Below are positions 10,840 through 21,259 of a stretch of 64,000 nt of DNA, piece by piece (positions within the stretch are counted from its first letter, which is position 1; every line of letters starts with the position of its first letter). The notes beneath the pieces are model-generated. The model was not told the DNA's origin. It was given only the letters and a program-made list of their open reading frames with translations, and ran no database searches. Origin of the DNA: Geotrypetes seraphini. Lineage: Eukaryota > Chordata > Amphibia > Gymnophiona > Dermophiidae. The stretch spans positions 174,753,619 through 174,817,618 of the forward strand of contig NC_047086.1 in assembly GCF_902459505.1 (NCBI RefSeq). Direction: 5' to 3'. Both the position numbers and the translations under genes were made by a program.

Positions 10840-11399
10840 TTAGTTTGTGATGACATATTCCATACTAGGCGAAGGTGTTTTCTGTGTTCTGTGTGTTTGA
10901 AAGACATGGTTTTCTGTTAGGATTGACGGTGTAGGATTGATTGGTCTGGCTTGTTTAGTTTTACAATGGGTGTATTGATGTATTGCTCACTGCAATATGT
11001 AAGATGCTGCCTTTTCCTAGGTACTCATGTGTGACGTGTGGTTTGTTACTAAAAATCATGTTTTTCTTACAGATGGGGGGGGGGTGCCAAAAAATGATGG
11101 GCCCCGGGTGTTACATATGCTACGTACGCCACTGTATGTAAAGATACCAGAAAGCTGGCATAGCAAAAACTTTAAGTAAATTGTTATTCTTCTAAGTTTT
11201 GTGTATTTAACACTCCCACAATCTCACGGGCAATCGTTTCAAGTTTCAAGTTTCAAGTTTATTGAGATTTTGATTTAAACGCAATATCAAATATTTTCAA
11301 TGCGTATAACAAAAATAAATTTGGGGAAATAAATAAAACCATTTGAACAATAAACATACAAATATATCCATAGATGATTAAAATTACATAAGGAGTACA

Positions 11400-11555
11400 A
11401 GGATAAACTGTAGACATTTACACCTAACTCTTTAATCTCTCCACTGTAGTTCCTCTCTCATCTTTCTTCCTGTAAACCGTGCCGAGCTCCGCATTCGTGG
11501 AGATGGTGCGGTATATAAACCCAAGGTTTAGTTTAGTTTAGTTTAGTTTAGACAT
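11400..11555 (+). mobile_element. L2-like LINE 3' tail with (TTTAG)n
   Basis: The text 'tgtaaaccgtgccgagct' and 'ggtatataaaccc' is the L2-like 3' UTR signature seen in several copies here. It ends in tandem TTTAG units (11528-11550). No coding part is attached. It lies within the hAT element, immediately before the transposase remnant. Confidence 0.55.
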
Positions 11556-11798
11556 TTGTTTAAAAATGCGTTCTCCGCGCCTGCTCATAAATTTATTGAC
11601 TGGAAGGATCCAGCAATGTGGCCAGATGCCATTCAGGACAAAGACAGAGAAAGAATTGTGCAATTTGGATTAATGATGGAAGATGATTTAAAGCAAATGG
11701 CACAGTCTATGAGTAAAGATCTTGACGGACGTTCTTTTTATGAATATCTCCTCTATGCCAAATCACCCAATGGATGTGAGAAGATTTTACGGGACTAG
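11556..11798 (+). pseudogene. hAT transposase N-terminal remnant (80 aa)
   Basis: The frame has DWKDPAMWPDAIQDKDRERIV near residues 16-36 and a segment YLLYAKSPNGCEKILRDW (crossing its stop) that resembles the region around the zinc-finger and early catalytic part of hAT/TTF-type transposases. It lies inside an element with hAT ends, which supports the call. The catalytic core and the C-terminal dimerisation domain are absent. It is not a host gene. Confidence 0.55.
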
Positions 11799-12067
11799 CT
11801 TAGGTGGAGCATTAGCAGAAAAGTATGTGTATTCGGCCCATGGAAGAAGGGGGGGCGTCGGGGGGGGGGAAGGGGTGCGTGGGGGGCCCAATAGGATTGC
11901 TCAGTAAGGGGCCCAGAAATTTCTGATGGCAGCCCTGCCAAAAGTACTCAGTTTAATAGTAAGTCACTGTTGTAGAACCATGTGAAAATGTTCACTGAAA
12001 TCTAAATGCAACATATCTAGAACTCTCTCTTGACCCAACTCTCCGGTCACTCAGTAAATTAATTAGA

Positions 12068-12390
12068 TTACCGTAACAGGTGTTATCCAAAGACAGCAGG
12101 CAGATATTCTCACATGTGGCTGACATCATCCAAGGAGCCCGGTATGGACAGAGTAAAAGTGTACTGTCACTTTAAGCTTTAGAAAGCTTCAAGACTGCCC
12201 GCACCGTGCATGCGCAGGTGCCTTCCCACCTCATGAAGTCATCAGTTCTATGCCCAAGTGAAGAAGCCAACTAGGGGAGGTGGGCAGGTTGTGAGAATAT
12301 CTGCCTGCTGTCCTTGGATATCACCTGTTATGGTAAGTAACTGTGCTTTATCCTTAGACAAGCAGGCAGCATATTCTCACATGTGGAACT
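12068..12390. mobile_element. Palindromic repeat with a third partial arm
   Basis: Arm 12068-12116 is the reverse complement of 12291-12337 (cores GACAGCAGGCAGATATTCTCA and its mirror). A further direct copy of the first arm follows at 12349-12387. The family of this foldback element is not known to me, and no clear target duplication is visible. Confidence 0.6.
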
Positions 12391-13107
12391 CCCTAGATGT
12401 AGTAAAAGGGATAGAGGGAGAGTTGGCCTCTAAGGACACATAAATACTTGTTGCCTCATAACCCCCCTCCCCCCAAACTAGATATACTGTTTGATACAAG
12501 TGTGCTGAGGCAAGGGAAGGAAAATAAATAAAGAGTAATCATAAGAACCCCGTCCTCTACTAGATGAAAAAGGGAGAACCCCAAGAAAAGCTATATGTAT
12601 GCAGGTTGGAAAATAATAAACGACCTCATAGTGGCAGGGGAATCTAAGTATAGACGAAGGAGACACCATCAAGATTCAAGAAGAAAAGAAGAAATGGATA
12701 CTGGCAAATGTACCTATATGGACGAGCAGACTATAAAGAGCAGTTGAAACCAGTCGTGTTTCAGGGTAGACACAGATAGGTAGGGAAAGGGAATTTTGCC
12801 AAGCTAAAAGAAAGCATGGTCCCATTGATTAGAATAGTTTTATAGGACTGTGAAAGAACTCTGATAAGTCTTGAGAAATGAAGAGCCAATACAGGATTGT
12901 AAAGGAGAAGACATACTTCTCAAAAGATATGCTGGTAAAAAGGGAAACCAGCAAACCATTTAGCAAAGAAAAGGTGAACAGAGAATGGAAATGTTGGATA
13001 TCCCCACAAGAAAGGAAAACAAAGAGAGGGATGTGCAAATTTATTTGCAGAAATTGGGCTCTTCATCTACTGAAAAGAAGAGGAGCACAGTGAGTTTAAA
13101 ATGCTAT

Positions 13108-13195
13108 TAGAATTGGGGCTCGAACCCATGGGAGCATGCTTCCAGGAGACGAGTAGTTGAACACTTAAACTACTGAGCTATCCCAGTGGCTGTTC
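13108..13195 (-). pseudogene. tRNA-like sequence (SINE head or tRNA pseudogene)
   Basis: On the minus strand it reads GGATAGCTCAGTAGTTTAAG, a good polymerase III box A, and 35-45 bases later GGGTTCGAGCCCC, a good box B with T-arm pairing. The acceptor ends do not pair well, so a functional tRNA is unlikely. It may be the head of a SINE or a retroposed tRNA. Confidence 0.5.
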
Positions 13196-13214
13196 AGAAA
13201 CTTGAGAAACAAGT

Positions 13215-13852
13215 AAGATATTAAGAAGGGGATCACAAACAGATTGGAGAAGGTTATCAAGCCACTGTACTGGGCCATGGTACACCCCCACCTGGAATAC
13301 TACGTCCAGCATTGGTCGCTGTACATGAAGAAGGACATTGTACTACTCGAAAGGGTCCAGAGAAGAGTGACTAAAATGGTTAAGAGGATGGAGGAGTTGC
13401 CGTACAGTGAGAGATTTGAGAAGCTGGACCTCTTCTCCCTTGAAAAGAGGAGACTGAGAGGGGACATGATCGAAACATTCAAGATAATAAAGGGAATAGA
13501 CTTAGTAGATAAAGACAGGTTGTTCACCTTCTCCAAGGTAGAGAGAACGAGAGGGCACTCTCTAAAGTTAAAAGGGGATTGATTCCGTACAAACATAAGG
13601 AAGTTCTTCTTCACCCAGAGAATGGTAGAAATCTGGAACACTCTTACGGAGGCTGTTATAAGGGAAAACACCCTCCAAGGATTCAAGACAAAGTTAGACA
13701 AGTTCCTGCTGAACCAGAAAGTATGCAGGTAAGGCTAGACTCAGTTAGGGCACTGGTCTTTCTTTGACTTAGGGGCCGCCGAGGGAGCGGACTTCTAGCA
13801 CAATGGACCACTGGTCTGACCCAGCAATGGCAATTCTTATGTTCTTATATAT
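13215..13852 (+). mobile_element. CR1 LINE 3' end
   Basis: It encodes the CR1 C-terminal region: HPHLEYYVQHWSLYMKKD, then ERVQRRVTKMVKRMEELPYSERFEKL and FSLEKRRLRGDMIETFKI (frame 13244-13582). The 3' UTR follows with 'ctgacccagcaatgg' and a TTCTTATG tail at about 13836-13850. It is 5'-truncated. Its frame is open over most of the C-terminus, so it is a fairly young copy. Confidence 0.85.
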
Positions 13853-14592
13853 AGAACCTCTTCCTGATTAAAAGAAGAGAAGGAGGAACGAGCTACCATG
13901 AATCTGTCAGTGAATAGTATATAAGTACAGCAAGGAAAAACACGTGTACCAAGAGAAGCAAACTGTAAAACAATCCGAATACAGTTCCATTCTGTTCCCA
14001 TATTCTTTTTTTTTTAAAGATAAGAATAGGAAAAAAAAACCCAAAACTAGACAGTAAAGGCACTTTGTTGGGAATGAATTAATGTGCAATTTGAACTTAG
14101 ATGCTTGCTACCAAATATTTTAGAGTTTACCCCTGAAGCAAATGATATCAACTGAAGGTGATGTGACACCGTAGAGTTGAGACTGAGCTAATAAAATAGT
14201 AAAGAGGCAATGTGCCTGCTGTGAGTTAGAGTTGCTTCATAGGTCTTTATTGAGAAGCAAGAGAGGTACTACAAAAGAAGGTAGTCATGAGGAAACAGGG
14301 AGCAATAGAGTAACTGTGCAACCAGAAGGATAAAATTGAGCTGCACAGATAATTACGTGATTAAGAGAAACACTGAAGGCAAAAAATAGAAGTGTTGGTG
14401 ATGAAACGTAAAGTTTGCCAGCCCAGCAGAAAAAAAGTACTCAGTATGAGGCCTTGTTTGTACATCATAGCAATAGAAGCCAGAGAAAACGATAGAAAGC
14501 ACATATTGTTAGAAATGCTCTTTCCAGTCAAAACGTGATGGAAGTATGAGTGGAAGAAAGGCATTCTATTGTGTACTATTGTGTGGTATCGT

Positions 14593-14905
14593 TAGGGTTG
14601 CCAAATTTTACGATTGTAAAATCCGGACACCCTAGACCCGCCCCCAGGCCCGCTCATCTCCGCCCCAGTCCTGTCATAGCTCCGCCCCCCCTGCCTGCTT
14701 TGGTCAGGCAGGAGGCAATCCGCATATGCGTATGCAATTGCATATGCGATTACATAAGAACATAAGAATAGCCTTACTGGGTCAGACCAATGGTCCATCA
14801 AGCCCAGTAGCCCATTCTCATGGGTTTTGAAAATCCATCCAGACCCCCGGACATGTCCTCAAAAGGAGGACATGACCGGGCAAATCCAGATGTCTGGTAA
14901 CCCTA
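14593..14905. mobile_element. hAT element containing a CR1 fragment
   Basis: Ends TAGGGTTGCCA and TGGTAACCCTA are flanked by a perfect 8-bp duplication ggtatcgt (14585-14592 and 14906-14913). The interior shows CCGGACACCCTAGACCC and the mirrored GGACATG motifs. A CR1 3'-end fragment in minus orientation (about 14751-14830) lies inside it. The ends match those of the 135-bp element at 7970-8104. Confidence 0.85.
14751..14830 (-). mobile_element. CR1 3'-end fragment inside a hAT element
   Basis: Plus-strand 'acataagaacataagaatag' followed by 'gtcagaccaatggtccatc' is the inverted CR1 3' terminus. Only about 80 bp remain, so this is a very short 5'-truncated insertion within the hAT element. Confidence 0.75.
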
Positions 14906-14924
14906 GGTATCGTCATACAAATTC

Positions 14925-14970
14925 TCCCGAAGGAGCTCCATTTCGCGGGTCCACCCATTGCATCAGGGGA
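14925..14970 (-). ncRNA. Hammerhead-ribozyme-like motif, copy 1
   Basis: Read on the minus strand: TCCC (stem I), CTGATG core, a hairpin GGGT-GG-ACCC (stem II), GCGAAAT, palindromic GGAGCTCC (stem III), TTC (cleavage-site-like), then GGGA, which pairs with the opening TCCC. This order matches a type I hammerhead. The core departs from CUGANGA after the first six bases, so activity is doubtful. Hammerheads of this short-stem kind are known from Penelope-like retroelements. Confidence 0.45.
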
Positions 14971-15129
14971 AGAGCCCCAAATGCCTTCACTTCACCAGCT
15001 GAATCAGTCACCACTGTCATCTCTCTGGAGCGGAGCACTGAAATACAAAACTTTCTCAACGTCAGAAACGTCCTGATGTCATTCTCCCAGCTACAGGTTC
15101 CCCACTGGATGAAGACGCCGTATAAATAA

Positions 15130-16205
15130 GTACTTTTGTTCCATTTGTGGATAAACTTGTGATGCTTTGTTCTTTGGTGATTTCCAGTGGAACTTTAAAA
15201 GTTATTATGTAAATGCTGTGCCCTTTGCTTTCAAATTTGATTGAGTGGATTTAAAGAACCGTTCCACTGGAACAACTTTTCAACACTGACTCTGTCTCTG
15301 GGGGAAGGTTACACTCTAATATAATAGTAGATTAAAATAGTTTTTTGCAGATTTTTTGGGCACATGTGACCAGAGTGTTGGATGGTTGTCGGATATATAT
15401 GAGTCAGTTTATGGTCGGGTGGAGTTTATTTAGCCTATGATTGAAGGTGAACTGTCCTGTTTTATGTTCCACTTTGGGGCTTCAGCAGGTTCAGTTCTTT
15501 GGTACCTGAGCTTTTTCTTCACCCTGTTTGAGAATAGATGGTGGTGGGTTCTGTGTTGATTGGATTTTGTGTGTGGAAATGTGGAAAAATGAATCTCCCA
15601 TCAGCAGAGAGAGACAAAGTTGTTGGTCACTGGAGCAGCAGAGGCTGGTATTGTATGTAAGGTTTCTTTCTGAGAGCCTTGTTTTGTGTCCATTACCCAG
15701 GCAACTGTTTCAAACATTACATCATATAATCTGCTCAGACCTATCGCTGCTCTACAGCCCATAGTGTGCTGTGTTTAAACTGGACTCAAAAGTGAACATG
15801 AGAAGTTCAGAAAAACATCTGTCTCTCTTAGAAAGCAAAACATTGTATTTAGAAAGAATGTTGACGAACAACTTGCTTGAACATCAGGAATGACCTTATT
15901 AAACTAAAACAGTCATTAGTATACAAAGTATTTTATTTGATGGGCTATAAAGCTTAGCGTTTCATGGTGGTTATTTCCTTAATTTGTCTCGTCACTGTAC
16001 TGATAATGTTGCTGTCAAGAATATCCTTACATCTCCGTCATGTGATGAGTTATTATCTCATCACTATACAAAACATTAATTCTCATTCGCAACATATAAA
16101 CCTGCTTAAGAAGTCAAATGGCTGATTTAGTCACACCACTTCTCCGTAAATATAACATAAAAAATTGATTTAGCATATCAAACAATGGATTTATAGATGT
16201 GGATT
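15130..16205. other. No gene or repeat recognised
   Basis: The stretch is AT-rich, with a few short open frames but none with a domain I recognise. The part from 15150 to 15300 might belong to the retroelement around the hammerhead-like motif, but I cannot support its limits. Confidence 0.35.
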
Positions 16206-16418
16206 GCTTTTTTTTAATTTATAAATTTATTGATTTGTTACAACATAGAGCAACTTCAGGCAATAAACAAATTCAAAGAAAATACATCAACATAAAAGAA
16301 AATATAATATCAAGTCCACATTATTATGGGGCTGATTGACCTGTAGGAGTCACTAGGAAAACAAGAACAAGCGGTATACCAAAATCTTCTAAGACAGGCA
16401 AATAAACATTATATTTCA

Positions 16419-16865
16419 TTAAATCTCAACCTCTGTATTAGTTACAGGCAATATGTCTAGTTTAGGTTTATCTTGAAGAAAAATTTCTAAATGGACTGGA
16501 TCAACAAAAATATATCTAGTATTCTGGTATGTCACTAAGCACTTACATGGGAACTTAAGAAAAAATAATGCTCCCACAGCCAAGACTCGAGACTTGAGTT
16601 GCAGGAACTGTTTTCTCCTGTATTGCGTCTGTTTAGAGACGTCTGGAAAGGCATTTATCTGTTGACCATACAACAAGGCATTTTTATTTATAAAATATAA
16701 TTTAAGAATGGCGTGTTTTTCTATTTCAGTCCTAAAGGTGACCAACAATGTTGCTCTTTTGGCTATAAAATCTTTCGATGATTCCAGGAATTGAGAAATA
16801 TTTAAACTCTCAGGTGACACTATTTGATCTTTTCCCCCCCTCTTCTGAAACCATTTTGGAACCAC
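16419..16865 (-). pseudogene. LINE ORF1 C-terminal part (RRM and C-terminal domain)
   Basis: The frame contains IEKHAILKLYFINKNALLYG, then INAFPDVSKQTQYRRKQFL and later GALFFLKFPCKCLVTY. The FPDVS..TQ.RRK..L pattern is typical of the RNA-binding region of Tx1/L1-type ORF1 proteins, which coat the element RNA. The last residues TNTEVEI are followed by a stop. The 149-codon block is open from 16865 to 16419. The upstream part is in another frame or lost between 16866 and 17001. Confidence 0.65.
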
Positions 16866-17001
16866 TAGGTATATAATAAAGGTTATCCGGAAAAAAAGTT
16901 TCTAATTGAGTATAACAAAGTATATCTTCCAAATACATTTTTAGTAATTCCAAAGAAGAAAGATAATGAGATATAGGAAAAAATCCAGAAATCTGAGGTT
17001 C

Positions 17002-17490
17002 CTAGATCTCATCACATTTTCCATTTTTTCCATCTTGTAAGTGTAATAAAGTGTTATCCTTCACATGAGAAACAGCAGAAGATTGCATTACAGAAACAGA
17101 TGCTTCCACTTTGTCCAATTTCTTTCCCATTACAGCCAATTGAGAATCATGCTCGACCACCTTATTTGTTATTTCAGACGAAAATTGACAAAGCTTTACC
17201 ACTGTGTCCTGTAATGAGTTCTCAATTCTATTCACTACTGCCCAGACATCTTGAAGCGTAACAGTTTTATTGCCCAACTTGGGCCTAAAAATAGGTCCTG
17301 TGGGCATTGAAACAGGAGAAACAGAAAGAAATTGTTTTCCCATTGAGGAACTTTTTGGGTCCAGCTCCAATAGAGATAAAACAGGTTGAGGTGGAGGCGT
17401 GGGTTCGCCAGATGAGAGAGAGGCAGATTGGGATTGTAGTTGAATCTTACCTTCCGGCTGCTGGGCATAAGTGGCGATCCATTGGACCAT
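17002..17490 (-). pseudogene. LINE ORF1 N-terminal part with coiled coil
   Basis: A 162-residue frame. The first half is Ser/Pro/Gln-rich; the second half (VWAVVNRIENSLQDTVVKL..., then NKVVEHDSQLAVMGKKLDKVEASV) has heptad-like spacing and would form the trimerising coiled coil of an L1/Tx1 ORF1 protein. It is directly upstream of the RNA-binding part at 16865-16419 on the same strand. A stop after KCDEI separates the two, so the copy is not intact. Confidence 0.6.
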
Positions 17491-17844
17491 TATAGTTATA
17501 TTAGAAGAAGAAATTATCTTAGCCTTTCATTTGCCCATAATTTTCTCCCAACTGCTCCTTGCTCCTCCTGGCTCTGAAGGGGCTCATAAGGGGCATGCCC
17601 TGCCCATTTGGCCATGCCCCTTCGGACACTTGGCCTCAGCATTCCGCGGCTCACAGCTGTTAAATCCTTAGGAGAGAGGACCTCCCCTCCTGATCGTCAA
17701 ATGCTGGGTAGTGGCTACAGGGATGCCTGACTGTAGAGTGGAAACGCCCACAGGGCTCAGTCAGCCCCGTGGGTTGCTATTTTTAATGTACTGCAGTCCA
17801 GGAAAAAAAAGTAATAAAGGCTGCCATTTTTGCCCACTTAGTCC

Positions 17845-20470
17845 AATGTATATAAGAATAGCCTTACTGGGTCAGACCAATGGTCCATCTAGCTCAATAT
17901 CTCATCCTCACGGTGGCCAATCCAAGTCACTAGTACCTGGCCAAAACCCAAAGAATAGCAACATTCCATGCTACCGATCCAGGGCAAACAGTTGCTTTCA
18001 CCATGTCTCCTCAAGGAAATTGTCCAAACCTTTCTTAAAACCAGCTACACTATCCACTCTTAACCACAACCTCTGGCAATGCATTCCAGAGTTTAACTAT
18101 TCTCTTGAGAGAAAAAATATTTCCTCCTATTGGTTTTAAAATTATTTCCCTGTAACTTCGAGTGTCCCCTAGTCTTTGTAATATTTGACGGAGTGAAAAA
18201 TCAATCCACTTGTGCCCGTTCTACTCCATTCAGGATTTTGTAGAGTTTAATCATATCTCCCCTAAGCTGTCTCTTTTCCAAGCTCATACGAGAGGAGTTC
18301 CATCCCCTTTATCATCTTAGTCGTTCTTCTTTGAGCCTTTTCTAGTGCCGCCATATCTTTCTTGAGATAAGGAGACCAAAACTGAACGCAATACTCCAGA
18401 TTATGAGGTCGCACCATGGAGCGATATAGAGGCATTATAACATTCTTAGTCGTTAATCATCCCTTCTTTAATAATTCCTAGCATCTTGTTTGCTTTTTTG
18501 GCCGCCGCTACACATTGGGTGGAAGGTTTCATCATATTGTCTTCAATTAACACCCAGATCCTTTTCATGGGCACTAACTTCCAAGGTGGACCCTAGCATC
18601 TGGTAATTGTGATTTGGTTTATTCTTCCCAATGTGCATCACTTTGCATTAGTCTACATTAAATTTCATCTGCCACGTGGACACCCAGTCTTCCAATTTCT
18701 TAAGGTCTGCCTGTAATTTTTCACAATCTGCAAGCATTTTAACAGCTTTGAATAGTTTAGTGTCATCTGCAAATTTAATCACCTCCCTCGTTGTTCCAAT
18801 TTCCAGATCATAGAGGCAGGTCTTGTCAGACAAATCTGATCAATTTCTTTGACTGGGTGACCAGACAATTCGATAGAGGGAGTGCACAGATGTCTAATAA
18901 ATAAACTGAGTGCTCTCAGGATGGTTCCCAAAGTGATGGGCTGGGTCAAGAACTGGTTGAGTGGAAGGCGACAGAGGGTAGTGATCAATGGAGATCACTC
19001 TGAGGAAAGGGATGTTACCAATGGTGTGCCTCAAGGTTCTGTTATTGGGCCTATTCTTTTTAATATTTTTATAAATGATATTGATGCAGGGCTGTTGGGT
19101 AAGATTTGCCTATTTGAGGATAACAAAATCTGCAATAGAGTAGACACTCAGGATGGTGTGAATAACATGAAGAAAGACCTGGCAAAACTTGAAGAATGGT
19201 CTGAAATTTGGCAGCTAAAATTTAATGATAAAAAATGCAAGGACATAAATTTGAGCTGCAAAAACCCGAGAGAATGGTACAGTTTAGGGGGTGAAGAACT
19301 TAAGTGCATGACAGAAGAGCGGGACTTGGGTGTGATTATATGTGTTGATCTTAAGGTGGCTAAACAGGTTGAAAAGTTGATGGTGTAAGCTAGAAGGATG
19401 CTAGGTTGTATAGGGAGAGGTATGGCTAGTTGGAAAAAGGAGGAATTGATGCCCCTGTATAAGACTTTGGTGAGACCTCATTTAGAATATTGTATACAAT
19501 TCTGGAGGCCGCACCTTCAAAAAGATATGAAAAGAATGGAGTCGGTCCAGAGGAAGGCTACTAAAATGGTGTGTGATCTTCGTCATAAGGTGTATGGGGA
19601 CAGACTTAAAGATCTCAATCTGTATACTTTGGAGGAAAAGCAGGAGAGGGGTGATATGATAGAAATGTTTAAAAAGCAACTTGATGTAAATGTGCATGAG
19701 TCAAGTCTCTTTCATTTGAAAAGCTCTGGAATGAGACGGCATAGGATGAAGTTAAGAGGTGATATGCTCAGGAGTAATCTAAGGAAATACTTTTATACAG
19801 AAAGGGTGGAAGATGCATGGAACAGTCTCACGGTAGAGGTGGTGGAGACAGAGACTGTGTCTGATTTCAAGATGTGGGATCTCTTAGAAAGAGGATGAGA
19901 TAATGGTTACTGCGGATGGGCAGATTGGATGGGCCATCTGCCATCATGTCTCTATGTAAGTTAAATAGCACTAGTCCCAGTACAGATCCTTGTGGCACTC
20001 TACTGTTTACTCTCCTCCAATGAGAAACTCTCCTCCAATGAGAAAAATGACCATTTAACCCTACCCTCCGATAACCAATTCCTAATCCACAACTGAACTT
20101 TCCACCTATCCCATGACTCTTTACTTTTCTCAGGAGCCTCTGATGAGGAATTATGTCAACAGCTTTCTGAAAATCTAGATACATTACATCAACCGGCTCA
20201 CTTTTATCCACATGTTTATTCACACCTTCAAAGAAGTCAAGCAAATTAGTGAAGCAAGGTCTTCCTCGGCTGAACCCATGCTTATTCCATCTCATTAAAT
20301 CATGTTTGTCCACATGTTCTATAATTTTATTTTTTATAATTGTTTCCACCATTTTGCCCGGCACTGAAGTCAGGCTTACCTGTCTGTAATTTCCTGGATC
20401 TCCCCTGGAACCCTTTTTTAAAATCAGCATAACATTGAGAACAATTATTCCTGAGTAAAAGCTCAAACAT
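17845..20470 (-). mobile_element. CR1 LINE (minus) split by a plus-strand CR1
   Basis: The 3' terminus is at 17845. Going left to right it covers the 3' UTR, the C-terminal block, and the FADDTKLF box encoded at 18730-18790. After the insertion it resumes at about 19965 with QGSVLG.VLFN and YLDFQKAVD.IPHQRLLRK, and ends near 20470 at PGNYR.VSLTSVPGK. The two parts are contiguous in the reverse transcriptase. This is one of the longest CR1 coding remnants in the window, but several frames are broken. Confidence 0.85.
18830..19965 (+). mobile_element. CR1-clade LINE 3' half inserted in another CR1
   Basis: Frames 18882-19388 and 19398-19898 encode GVPQGSVIGPILFNIFINDID, KLEEWSEIWQLKFNDKKC and later TLVRPHLEYCIQFWRPHLQKD, covering the end of the reverse transcriptase and the whole C-terminal region. 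The active-site box reads FEDN rather than FADD. The 3' end is 'gattggatgggccatctgcc' near 19924. The sequence differs clearly from its neighbours, so it is a distinct CR1 subfamily. Confidence 0.85.
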
Positions 20471-20479
20471 GGCTGACCA

Positions 20480-21255
20480 GCTGGAAAAGCACCACTGTGC
20501 ATCGGTTTTTAGATTCGGTGACTCACAATGAATTTTCTTTTGACTTGTCTAGCTTATAATTTGAGTCATAATAGAAAGCAAGATATGATGATTTACAGCA
20601 ACTATAGGATAAAAGATATGGAATTATTATTAAACTATGAGTATAAAGCACTACTCGGTAGCATTTTGCACATGGTGTGGTATCACTGAGAAGTCAAGTC
20701 AGATAAAGTAGTGTTCCTTTAGAAAGCACTTTTTCTAGTCTTCTTGCTTCCCATGCAGCTAAGAATTATTCTCAGTACATAAGTTACAATGAGGGTATTA
20801 AGAACTACAAAGAAACTCACAAATCTTTTCTAGTGGGATCCAAGTAGTGTGGGTTTGAAACTCCAAGTTCATGACTTCAGTATATTGAAGCCCCTGTCTT
20901 TCTGGCTTGCAATCGCCCTTAGCCATGTGAATTCTTTCTCTATTCATTCTCAGGCTAATGGATCTTTGCGGAAAAAGCATCACATTATTTCTTTGTGAAT
21001 CCTTAGAATAGATCAAATAAAGCAAAATAAAAAAATTCTTGTCTTCTCCCTATAGTCTGCAATTTTGTCATTCAGCAATGCATCTTCCTCATGTGTTCTC
21101 TCCACCCACTCTCACTAGAATTACTTTTCTGTGACTTTTTTTTACTAGTGTAGCTGCAGAATACAGTAGCTTGTGATGGGAATCTTTCTTCTTACTGTTT
21201 TTTTTAATATTCTCTGTATTAAAATTTACATTGCAACATAGTGGAAACAATTGCA
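20480..21255. other. No gene or repeat recognised
   Basis: AT-rich sequence with only short chance frames. I see no element termini or exon-like segment. Confidence 0.4.
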
Positions 21256-21259
21256 AACA

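Larger units (their letters stand above)
9516..11937 (+). mobile_element. 2.4-kb hAT transposon with transposase remnant
   Basis: Ends CAGGGCCGCCATCAGGGC and CTGATGGCAGCCCTG are flanked by a perfect 8-bp duplication ccaaaagt (9508-9515 and 11938-11945). Inside are a strong hairpin (about 9685-9835), two Harbinger palindromes (10321-10450 and 10699-10839), LINE 3' tails (11231-11345 and 11400-11553) and one transposase-like frame (11556-11798). Much of the expected coding region is absent, so the copy is internally deleted and inactive. Confidence 0.85.
16205..17530 (-). mobile_element. Tx1/L1-like LINE copy with ORF1 only (half-LINE)
   Basis: Minus-strand frames at 17490-17002 and 16865-16419 together cover an ORF1-type protein. 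About 200 bp after the ORF1 stop the copy ends in an A-rich tail preceded by AATAAA-like sequence (16205-16245). No endonuclease or reverse transcriptase lies between. The layout recalls half-LINEs such as HAL1 of mammals. It could also be an internally deleted L1 copy. Confidence 0.6.

Noticed and set aside
18882-19898. Two adjacent 166-168 codon frames that look like a gene
   Set aside because: They are CR1 reverse-transcriptase and C-terminal sequence, not a host gene.
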